Shown here: positions 1 through 6,409 of the stretch, piece by piece | How the letters are laid out: each line of letters begins with the position of its first letter | Numbering within the stretch: position 1 is the stretch's first letter | DNA from: Candidatus Poseidoniales archaeon | GTDB lineage: Archaea > Thermoplasmatota > Poseidoniia > Poseidoniales > Poseidoniaceae | NCBI GenBank assembly: GCA_012959845.1 | Contig: DUCL01000237.1 | Coordinates: 1-6,411, forward strand | Reading direction: 5' to 3' | DNA: 6,411 nt | Translations under genes and position numbers: made by a program | The notes under the pieces: generated by a model | Database searches by the model: none | Told to the model about the DNA's origin: nothing | Seen by the model: only the letters and a program-made list of their open reading frames with translations

Positions 1-8
1 AAAAGCAC

Positions 9-416
9 ATGCAAGAAGACGAAAATGAATGGAATGAATGGGTCCATGACAGCCGTTTACAACTGATCAACACCTCTGTGGATTGGGGAATGCACATGGG
101 CCATGTTGGCGACAAAAAGCCAGGCCCATTACAAGCATTCAATGTTAGTCTACCAATTTGGTTTGATGGATTAACAAAAAACGAATTGATGCAAACATTG
201 CGCAGGTTATGGCTGGCAAAACTGGGAGTTATTCATGAAATCAAATATGCATACGGCCCAGGTAGCGGTAAGTCAGGGCCAGTAGATGATTGGGCAGACC
301 GCCTCAAATCTCAATCGAAGAAAGATAATCATCAGCCAAATAATGAAACCCAAGAGATTGAATTTAATGATGAAATGTCATTCGGCTCCGGCTTTGACCC
401 ATCCGAATGGGCATAG
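9..416 (+). CDS. Small hypothetical soluble protein, possibly 5'-truncated
   Basis: This open frame encodes 135 residues if the ATG at 9 is the start. I do not recognise the family. The frame stays open to the window edge (codons AAG CAC precede the ATG), so the true start may lie outside. No ribosome binding site can be judged in eight bases. There is no signal peptide or membrane segment. The first 85 or so residues look folded, with many Trp and aromatic residues (WNEW, NTSVDWGMHMGHVG, SLPIWFDGLT) and a likely helix around ELMQTLRRLWLAKLG. The last 45 residues are polar and acidic, probably disordered, ending GFDPSEWA. A glycine-rich GPGSGKSG stretch near residue 85 resembles a P-loop but lacks correct spacing. 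The gene lies upstream of the giant surface-protein gene on the same strand. A TATA-like box follows its stop directly, so the two probably have separate promoters. Confidence 0.7.
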   Translation: MQEDENEWNEWVHDSRLQLINTSVDWGMHMGHVGDKKPGPLQAFNVSLPIWFDGLTKNELMQTLRRLWLAKLGVIHEIKYAYGPGSGKSGPVDDWADRLKSQSKKDNHQPNNETQEIEFNDEMSFGSGFDPSEWA

Positions 417-420
417 GCCA

Positions 421-433
421 AAATATATAATAA
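421..433 (+). promoter_or_regulatory. Archaeal TATA-like box upstream of the surface-protein gene
   Basis: The AT-only run AAATATATAATAAA begins four bases after the stop of the upstream gene and resembles the archaeal TBP site. Initiation about 25 bases downstream would start the message near 455-460. That would leave a leader of roughly 120 bases before the ATG at 578, or about 75 before the ATG at 533. A weaker TATA-like stretch (TTAAGTAT, 526-533) sits closer to the gene and would give a much shorter leader. I see no convincing BRE next to either box. The assignment rests on composition and position only. Confidence 0.45.
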
Positions 434-565
434 ATCTGCGAGTAATAAAGCATCACTGAGGGCCTAATCGCTCAAGTAGTAATGCTATGGCATCAATGGC
501 GAATTATTGACCTGAACTAGGCGCGGTTAAGTATGAAGAGTATGTACAAAATCTGTAGTAAGCCC

Positions 566-570
566 GAGGA
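566..570 (+). promoter_or_regulatory. Shine-Dalgarno-like GAGGA that favours the ATG at 578
   Basis: GAGGA lies seven bases before the ATG at 578, a normal spacing for pairing of its GAGG with the 3' end of 16S rRNA. The alternative in-frame ATG at 533 has only a weak AGG eleven bases upstream. This site, together with the compact signal peptide that begins at 578, is the reason for choosing the later start. Confidence 0.5.
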
Positions 571-577
571 ATGTCCT

Positions 578-3500
578 ATGCGTCAAAAAATAAAATCAAT
601 CAGCCTAGCATCAATAATGGTAATGTCAGTACTTTCGACATTGCTAATAGCAAGTATCTCTGTATCCGCAGGAACAGTGGTAATAACAGACGCCGTTCAA
701 ATCGTTGACGGCGGAACATCAACAGATTCTCAAGTAGCAGTCTCATCCGATAGTGAAGGTAATGTACACGTTATTTGGGTGAGAAATAATATGCATTTGT
801 ATTATTCTATGCTATCTCCAAGAGGAGAGACGCTAATTGATGCTACTCAAATTTCTAGCGCAGGAATACACAAGATTTGGCATCCTGACATGGTTATTGA
901 TTCAAATGACAAGGTGCATATTGTGTGGGCTGATAGGGCTGGCCAACACAAGATAATGTACACAGTACTTTCTCCATGGAGTGCGCCAATGGATGGACAG
1001 GCAAGCGATGATGGAACAATTACCGTTATCGATGATGAAATTATTTCAACGCGCTCACAAAACCGTGATTGGCCTTCAATTGCATTGGATAGTCAAGATA
1101 ATGTTCACATTGTTTGGGAAGATAATTATGACGAACTTGGTCGTTTTTACAACCAACCTCAAATTTACTATTCTATGGTACAACCAGACATGTCTTCAGG
1201 AAGCGTTATCACACTATTTGATGATACTTTGCTAACTCCAATTATTGGCCACAAAGGTCACCCAGACATCGTAGTCGATGCAAATGACTTCGTTCAAATC
1301 GCTTGGGACGATACCCGCGGTGGCAAAGTAGAATTGGTATTCATCGTTGATACATCCGGTTCTATGTACTCAGAATGGGCAGACGTTTGTACTGTTATTT
1401 ATGGCGGTTCATTCGCAGGTACTGGTAGTTTCCAAGGAATTAAGCCTATGCTAGAGACTGCTAACATGACTGTATATGAGACAATTTATGGTCTAGGAAA
1501 TACTCTCCCTGGTGCTGCCAGTTCAGGTAACTGTGCAGCGCATAATAAAGCATCAAGTGGCATTAGAACCACTCCACTCGGACTTAGTCCAGGTGACGAC
1601 ACCGGTGGACTGCGTAAGTTACCAGGCACAGTATACAATGGAAATACCTACTCCGGCTACTCTGGAGAAGACTGGGGCCCAGGAAGTAACTGGGCATGTC
1701 TATCATGGAAGGACTCAGTAGGAGCAGTTCCAGGAAACCCTCCAACTTCTAGCGACCACCGCTGGAACCCGAATGCAACTAAGATTGTCATTCCAGTTTC
1801 TGATGAGGGCCCAAAGGACGGAGATCCATCACAACAAGCAGATGATATCAGTTCTATCCAAGAAGCACACGACAGTTGTATTAACGCTGGTGTAATTCCT
1901 GTAGGCCTATATGGACAATCTTATGGTGGAGCAGCCAATGTTGAATCTCACTTCAAGGATTTGGTTCAATGTCCGAACGGAGTTGTTTCGACTCAAACAA
2001 GAAACTGTCCTGGTAATACCCTGGCAAGCACCGATGCAGGTGGCCAAGCATATGAATTCCCATCAGGCAGTGGTGGAAACAATGCAATGGCCCTTCTGGT
2101 TGAAGCAATGGTTTACATCTCAACAAATAACTCCCGTGAAATTTACATGACCGTTCTCGACCCGTATGCAAAGATGAACAATGACCCACAATGGGTTCCA
2201 GGTGCAACTGGGCACACGGTTGGCGGCGGCGGATATATGGAAGATGTAGGTCCTGCTGCTGATGGACACTTAGTCGTTGTAAACGATACACGTGTCACTA
2301 TTGATGACGCCTATTCATTCCACCCTTCAATCGGGGTTGACCTTCAAGGAAACACCCACATCGCTTGGATGGATGCGCGTGATTATGGATTTGAAAAAGA
2401 CAATAACTACGAAGTTTACTACACAAAACTACGCCTTCAAGGCGCAGGTGCATGGGATGGTGCTCACGAAGGACTATCCACATATGCTATCAAGAAGATT
2501 AACGACACTCCTATCTCTAATGTAGAAGGAAAGTCAGGAATCTCTGGCAATGCCCCATATGGGGGTAACTCAGTATTCCCTGCATTACTAACCGACGATC
2601 AAAACAACATCCACATCGCTTGGAGCGATTGGGGCAATGCATCTGCACAAGAAGAAGTAGTCTATGTTAGGCTGAACTCAACAGACTTGACAGGCGATGG
2701 ATTAGTAGCGCTAGATGAGTGGGAAATCATTCCAGTCACCAAGTGGGATTCAAACAAATTAGGTCCAAACTCTGGAAGACAGCCGAGCTTAGGTATGCCT
2801 CCAGCATTTTCCAATGATTTGGGCAGTGGAGCACATATTGCTTGGTCAGATACTAACAAGTGTAATGATGATGGAAATCAAAACAGATTTACAGTTTGTT
2901 ACTCGCACGTTCTAACAGGCCAAGTCGATGTTGATTTTGATGAGGCAGAAACATTCTATCACGTAATTGAACCAAGTCAACAAACCTTGTACAACCTTAC
3001 TATGAACAATTCAACACCAGGTCCGAAAGATTTGGTTGCAGATACATATGGCTTGGTTATTACCGGTGTGCCACAAAATTGGACTTCAACGCTGCATTTC
3101 TCTTCAAACCACACAGCAATATTCGATGACACACCAATCTTCCTAGAAGGTGGAGAGCAAATCCGCTTTTATTTGCGTGTGCGCGCCCCATCCGTATACC
3201 AAGCCAACGAAGATGAGTTAGCACAGATTACGGTTATCGCAAAATCCTACAAGGACCCAGCGATTCAAAATGAATTAGTAACATTAACTCTAATGGATGT
3301 AGTTCACGGAATTAATCTCGATACATCTCACAGTATGGCCGATATCGAACAAGGACAAACAGCGATTTTCTCTATTACGATTACCAATACAGGTAACGTT
3401 CACGATGCCTTCATCTTCTGGGACCCAGCAAGTCTTGAAGGACAACAAGAATGGCAACTACCATTCGGTTGGCAAGTTAGTTTCCCAACACGCGTTGAAC

Positions 3501-5599
3501 TAGAACCAGGCCAATCAGTGACCAAGAACTTAGAAGTCAGCGTACCAACATCCGAAGACCCCGGTGCATTCGTCATCTTTGTCAAGGGTTGGAGTGAAGG
3601 AGAGCCGATCAAGTCTATTGAGAAAGGAACATACGATGTTCTTGAATTAGGAGTATTTGTTTCAATCCGCTCCACAGGAAACATTGTCTTTGAGATATTT
3701 GATACCAGTGAGTATATCCTACCAGGAGAGTGTGCAACTTATCCAATTGATGTTACAAAGAACTTTGATTCAGGAAACATTGTATTCGTTACACCAGGTG
3801 CTCCAGAAGTTAAGCCTACAGATATTGATATGGATACATGGCGCAAAGACCACTGGGTTGTCAACATGGACTTCTCAGATGCCCCAGGCGGTAATGAAAT
3901 CCCAATGAATGAGCCTCGCACTTGGACTATTCCAGGTAGTGCCGAATTCATTACCCACGAAGTTAGAGCAGATGTATGCGCTCCAACTAATGCAACTGCT
4001 GGATTAGGACCTGCGGTAACCGTCAAAGCATATCTAGATGGATATCCAAGAATTTCCGACTCTGTGATTCTTTCAACCAATGTAATTCACGTCTATGATT
4101 TGGATGCAGGAGTTGACCCAGAGATAGGAACCAACTTGCTTGTAAACCCTGGTGACAAACTAATCCTTCCAATTACAGTTGAAAACGAAGGAAACGGCCC
4201 AGATAGATTCGACTTCCGACTGGCGCGTGTAACCGATGCTTATGGCGTAGATGTATTGTGGGACATTACTATCCCTCGTCAACACCTACAAGAGTTGAGT
4301 AGAGGAACTTACCAGAGCTTCGATGTTTTGATGAATGTCCCAGATCAAGTTGAAGCTGGAACATACACAGTTGTGCTCCAAGCATTCTCCGAAGAATCTT
4401 ATCCGGATTCAGCAGGACGCGAAACAAGACTTCGTGACCAACTGGTATTCAATATAGAAGTAAGTGAATTCCATGACATGCAAATCTCACTGGATCCAAC
4501 AGTGGAGAACGCTGTAAAGACCTCTGCACCGGGAAGAGTCGTCAGATATGTCGTAAACATCACCAATAATGGAAACGTACCTGATGTTCCATCTTTGAAT
4601 AACCACACAGCAACTCGTGATGGAGATGCTTTGCTATGGGCAGAACTACCAGGAATGGGCGCCCTTGATGGCTGGTCTGTTGAATGGAAGATGCTCAAGC
4701 AAATTGGAGTAGATGTTGCTACTGAGGAAGAATGTTTGGATGAAATCTCAACCGCTTCAGCATTCCCAGAAGACCAATGTGTATATCTAACCGATTTCAA
4801 TGAATACAGATTACCTGAGATGGCCCCATATTCGACATATACCGTAGTCGCTATCATTAAGATTGCAACAACTGCAACATTAGATACTCGACATATTGGT
4901 CTGAAGGTTTATTCACGCTTTGGCGATATGAGTGAAGATGGCGACTTTGATGACTCACCTGCATGGGAAGGAGAAGATTTGGATAGTAACGAATTGATAC
5001 TAACTCTAAGATTACGCGCTCCTAACTTAGTCATAGCATCTGTAGCAGTATCCGATTACAGCGGCGATGTTGACTCAACAATCCCGATTCAAATCGTTCT
5101 GCAAAACACAGGAAATGTACATGCAACTGATATTGAAATCGTACTTTGCGAATATGATGAATCAAGCAATGCCATTCAGAGAGAGATTTCAAAGAACGGC
5201 TGTGCTGAAGAGAACATCGTAATGCGCCAAGTCGTTGGTGCACTTCTAGCACCCGATGACACCGAAGATGTGAAGGAGATTACTTTGTTCCTACTTTACC
5301 CAGTTACTGCAGGTTCTCATGGAGTCTATGTAGTAGTAGACCCAATGAACGAAATCGTTGAGAGTAATGAAGGTGACAATGTTGAGAGAGTTGGAAAGGA
5401 CCTCTCGTCCTCCAACCCATTCATGGATGTTGCTGGTGATGTTGTCAGTAAGACAGCCCTACCATTCATGGTCATTCTGCTTACCTTTGCACTGCTCGGA
5501 GTCGTATACCTTGTCGGTAAGGGACGTAGAGATGATGTCAACAAGAGAATCGCAGAACAATCTTCACTGATTACAGTTCTCAGTGATGATGACCTTTGA
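578..5599 (+). CDS. Giant membrane-anchored surface protein: seven-blade propeller with nested vWA domain, Ig-like/CARDB stalk
   Basis: This is a secreted, membrane-anchored protein of 1673 residues, counted from the ATG at 578. An in-frame ATG at 533 would add 15 residues, but 578 has the better ribosome site and gives a compact signal peptide (MRQKIK, then a hydrophobic stretch, cleavage likely after VSA at residue 31). Residues about 40-780 hold seven propeller-type repeats with core (N/K)xHI(A/V)W; the key Trp are at 67, 117, 180, 243, 597, 682 and 756. A vWA domain (about 250-518) splits repeat four, with DTSGS at 258-262, Thr331/332 and Asp409 as likely metal-site residues. Repeat six carries an EF-hand-like loop (703-714). 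Residues 782-1607 form about six Ig-like beta-sandwich units with NTGNV, NEGNG or NNGNV motifs; the last (1481-1607) is CARDB-like, ending in VESNEGDN. One transmembrane helix (1627-1647), a GKGRR stop-transfer and a 26-residue acidic tail follow. The role is probably surface adhesion or ligand binding, which I infer from the domains; the ligand is unknown. Confidence 0.93.
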   Translation: MRQKIKSISLASIMVMSVLSTLLIASISVSAGTVVITDAVQIVDGGTSTDSQVAVSSDSEGNVHVIWVRNNMHLYYSMLSPRGETLIDATQISSAGIHKIWHPDMVIDSNDKVHIVWADRAGQHKIMYTVLSPWSAPMDGQASDDGTITVIDDEIISTRSQNRDWPSIALDSQDNVHIVWEDNYDELGRFYNQPQIYYSMVQPDMSSGSVITLFDDTLLTPIIGHKGHPDIVVDANDFVQIAWDDTRGGKVELVFIVDTSGSMYSEWADVCTVIYGGSFAGTGSFQGIKPMLETANMTVYETIYGLGNTLPGAASSGNCAAHNKASSGIRTTPLGLSPGDDTGGLRKLPGTVYNGNTYSGYSGEDWGPGSNWACLSWKDSVGAVPGNPPTSSDHRWNPNATKIVIPVSDEGPKDGDPSQQADDISSIQEAHDSCINAGVIPVGLYGQSYGGAANVESHFKDLVQCPNGVVSTQTRNCPGNTLASTDAGGQAYEFPSGSGGNNAMALLVEAMVYISTNNSREIYMTVLDPYAKMNNDPQWVPGATGHTVGGGGYMEDVGPAADGHLVVVNDTRVTIDDAYSFHPSIGVDLQGNTHIAWMDARDYGFEKDNNYEVYYTKLRLQGAGAWDGAHEGLSTYAIKKINDTPISNVEGKSGISGNAPYGGNSVFPALLTDDQNNIHIAWSDWGNASAQEEVVYVRLNSTDLTGDGLVALDEWEIIPVTKWDSNKLGPNSGRQPSLGMPPAFSNDLGSGAHIAWSDTNKCNDDGNQNRFTVCYSHVLTGQVDVDFDEAETFYHVIEPSQQTLYNLTMNNSTPGPKDLVADTYGLVITGVPQNWTSTLHFSSNHTAIFDDTPIFLEGGEQIRFYLRVRAPSVYQANEDELAQITVIAKSYKDPAIQNELVTLTLMDVVHGINLDTSHSMADIEQGQTAIFSITITNTGNVHDAFIFWDPASLEGQQEWQLPFGWQVSFPTRVELEPGQSVTKNLEVSVPTSEDPGAFVIFVKGWSEGEPIKSIEKGTYDVLELGVFVSIRSTGNIVFEIFDTSEYILPGECATYPIDVTKNFDSGNIVFVTPGAPEVKPTDIDMDTWRKDHWVVNMDFSDAPGGNEIPMNEPRTWTIPGSAEFITHEVRADVCAPTNATAGLGPAVTVKAYLDGYPRISDSVILSTNVIHVYDLDAGVDPEIGTNLLVNPGDKLILPITVENEGNGPDRFDFRLARVTDAYGVDVLWDITIPRQHLQELSRGTYQSFDVLMNVPDQVEAGTYTVVLQAFSEESYPDSAGRETRLRDQLVFNIEVSEFHDMQISLDPTVENAVKTSAPGRVVRYVVNITNNGNVPDVPSLNNHTATRDGDALLWAELPGMGALDGWSVEWKMLKQIGVDVATEEECLDEISTASAFPEDQCVYLTDFNEYRLPEMAPYSTYTVVAIIKIATTATLDTRHIGLKVYSRFGDMSEDGDFDDSPAWEGEDLDSNELILTLRLRAPNLVIASVAVSDYSGDVDSTIPIQIVLQNTGNVHATDIEIVLCEYDESSNAIQREISKNGCAEENIVMRQVVGALLAPDDTEDVKEITLFLLYPVTAGSHGVYVVVDPMNEIVESNEGDNVERVGKDLSSSNPFMDVAGDVVSKTALPFMVILLTFALLGVVYLVGKGRRDDVNKRIAEQSSLITVLSDDDL
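1325..2131 (+). other. vWA domain nested inside propeller blade four
   Basis: These 269 codons (residues 250-518 of the surface protein) encode a von Willebrand factor A domain. The first strand VELVFIVDTSGSM carries the DxSxS metal-site motif (Asp258, Ser260, Ser262). Thr331 or Thr332 in GIRTTPLG fits the second metal-site loop, and Asp409 in KIVIPVSDEG fits the third. The domain is longer than a typical vWA domain of about 180-200 residues. The extra length includes Gly/Ser-rich loops and six cysteines (271, 319, 374, 434, 465, 477), probably forming disulfides. A long helix (NAMALLVEAMVYI) closes the domain just before the propeller strand resumes at SREIYMTVLD. vWA domains bind protein ligands through the bound divalent metal; the partner here is unknown. 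Confidence 0.85.
2684..2719 (+). other. EF-hand/dockerin-like calcium-binding loop
   Basis: Residues 703-714 of the surface protein read DLTGDGLVALDE. This fits the twelve-residue EF-hand loop with Asp at position 1, Thr at 3, Asp-Gly at 5-6 and Glu at 12. It sits in the linker after the EVVYVRL strand of propeller repeat six. Position 3 is Thr rather than Asp or Asn, and I see no clear second loop, so this looks like a single calcium-staple loop rather than a full EF-hand pair or dockerin. Confidence 0.5.
5018..5398 (+). other. CARDB-like membrane-proximal domain
   Basis: Residues 1481-1607 of the surface protein match the CARDB (cell-adhesion-related, bacterial/archaeal) pattern. The domain starts with APNLVIASVAVSD, followed by an IPIQIVLQNTGNVHATDIEI strand pair and a hydrophobic gap. 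It ends with the characteristic VVVDPMNEIVESNEGDN, close to the family's D-x-x-N-x-V-x-E-x-x-E-x-(N/D)-N ending. Two cysteines (1524, 1542) could pair. The domain sits 20 residues before the membrane helix, and so would be the last stalk unit. Confidence 0.75.
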
Positions 5600-5616
5600 T
5601 TCTGCTAAATGATGCT

Positions 5617-5646
5617 ACATAGCATGGGCTGCGGCCCATGTTATGT
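5617..5646 (+). terminator. Strong hairpin with UNCG-type loop in the convergent gap
   Basis: A 13-bp inverted repeat (5617-5629 with 5634-5646, one G-T pair at 5622/5641) encloses the four-base loop TGCG. Read on the + strand the loop is C(UGCG)G, which fits the unusually stable UNCG tetraloop family with its preferred C-G closing pair. On the other strand the loop is CGCA and has no such match. The hairpin begins 18 bases after the stop of the surface-protein gene and ends 14 bases before the stop of the convergent regulator. There is no T-run on either side, so it is not a textbook intrinsic terminator. It may form or protect the 3' end of the surface-protein message. The structure is clear; the function is inferred. 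Confidence 0.55.
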
Positions 5647-5659
5647 TCAGTTACAAACA

Positions 5660-6409
5660 CTATCTGTTTGATTTAACTGGTAGCCACCATCGCAATTCAC
5701 TGTTATTTGGGGTTGCGATGATATGACCGGCTCTATCTGATATTTGTCGCTCAAGCCTAAGTTGAACCTCTTCGAGTAGCGTATTCATTTGTGCTTGCCC
5801 GAGTTGTAATTCCTTGGATAGTCTGGTGAGGTCTAATCTCTGCTGAGGTGCTTCAATGATGGTATGAATCATCGCTCTTTGCTCATATTTGTCAAAGTCG
5901 CTATCAACAGCGGCTGAAATACGATTGCGAATATGCTGATGTAGAGCGATGACAGCATCTCTTTGCTGGTCTATCTGCTCAAGAATTTCATTGAGGTGGG
6001 ATAGATGACTTACTCCCTCACTTACAGCGATTTTCTTCCTTCCGCTGACCAACTCAACTACTGCCATACTGGCTGGTGGTAAGCGGTTTGACAATCTCAT
6101 CGGGCCTCCGCTGGGTAGTTTGCGATGCTCGCAATTGAATAGATCAGGTCCTAAATCAATCCGCAATGACAAAGCCTTTTGGACACTGAAAATCGTTTTT
6201 GGTGGGCCGCCTTTTTCGCTAGGAACTTTTTCACGTTTAACAAAATCACCCTTTTCTAATTCTTTCAAGTGTTTCATTATTGCTTGTTGACTAACTCCAA
6301 TAATATCAGCGAGTTGCATTGGATAGTGCGGTTCTCTGACCAACCGCTCCAAAATCTGCCTTCTAACGCGGTTTTGAAGTAGGTATAACGCGAGGTCAAT
6401 ATCGTCCAA
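5660..6409 (-). CDS. ArsR-like winged-helix transcriptional regulator with probable second HTH
   Basis: This gene encodes a probable cytoplasmic DNA-binding regulator of 249 residues, counted from a TTG at 6407-6409. The preceding codon ends in TG and its first base is outside the window, so the real start may be an ATG there, giving M-L-D-D-I. Residues about 8-80 form an ArsR-type winged helix: LLQNRVRRQILERL is helix one, MQLADIIGVSQQAIMKHLKELE the HTH, and GDFVKREKVPSEKGGPPKTIFSV the wing. The segment that follows (LSLRIDLGPDLF) recalls the archaeal ArsR-like group often filed as COG1777, an assignment made from memory of the family. Residues about 133-168 look like a helical or coiled-coil dimerisation region. 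Residues about 174-220 contain a second HTH-like pattern (LTRLSKELQLGQAQMNTLLEEV). The usual ArsR metal-binding cysteine motif is absent; there is one Cys, at 93. The gene converges on the surface-protein gene. Its promoter and targets are not visible. Confidence 0.85.
   Translation of the reverse strand: MDDIDLALYLLQNRVRRQILERLVREPHYPMQLADIIGVSQQAIMKHLKELEKGDFVKREKVPSEKGGPPKTIFSVQKALSLRIDLGPDLFNCEHRKLPSGGPMRLSNRLPPASMAVVELVSGRKKIAVSEGVSHLSHLNEILEQIDQQRDAVIALHQHIRNRISAAVDSDFDKYEQRAMIHTIIEAPQQRLDLTRLSKELQLGQAQMNTLLEEVQLRLERQISDRAGHIIATPNNSELRWWLPVKSNR

Larger units (their letters stand above)
695..2917 (+). repeat. Seven degenerate propeller-blade repeats, interrupted once
   Basis: This is a protein-level repeat within the giant surface protein. 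Each unit runs: (H/Q/F)P(D/S)-x-hydrophobic-x-D, then N-x-H-I-A/V-W-x-D, then a turn, then a (E)IYYTxL strand. The core Trp spacings are 50, 63 and 63 residues, then 354 across the insertion, then 85 and 74. Examples of the core are NVHVIW, KVHIVW, NVHIVW, FVQIAW, NTHIAW, NIHIAW and GAHIAW. Seven units suggest a closed seven-bladed beta-propeller of the broad sialidase/BNR-like kind. I see no sialidase catalytic set and do not call it an enzyme. At DNA level the copies are diverged, apart from a shared CCACATCGCTTGGA in units five and six, so the expansion is old. Confidence 0.75.

Noticed and set aside
243..281. GPGSGKSG in the first protein resembles a Walker A P-loop.
   Set aside because: The required G/A-x4-G-K-S/T spacing is not met: the residue at the first position is Tyr. 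There is no hydrophobic strand and no Walker B motif around it.
482..520. A 12-codon frame (MLWHQWRIIDLN) with two Trp codons in the leader, reminiscent of a leader peptide.
   Set aside because: It has no ribosome binding site, no attenuator-like alternative hairpins follow, and the downstream gene is not a Trp biosynthesis gene. Chance is the simpler explanation.
533..577. The ATG at 533 as the start of the surface protein, adding MKSMYKICSKPEECP.
   Set aside because: It is possible but less likely. The ribosome site is weak, and the extension puts two Cys and two Glu in front of a signal peptide that is already complete from 578.
695..2917. The propeller as an active sialidase.
   Set aside because: The repeats share only the general W-x-D blade pattern. 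I see no SxDxGxTW Asp-boxes and no arginine triad with Tyr/Glu nucleophile pair.
3739..4857. Long open frames on the minus strand, at 3739-4080 and 4399-4857 among others.
   Set aside because: They lie entirely opposite well-conserved Ig-like domains of the large gene, have low-complexity Ser/Thr-rich translations with no recognisable motif, and have no promoter or ribosome site.
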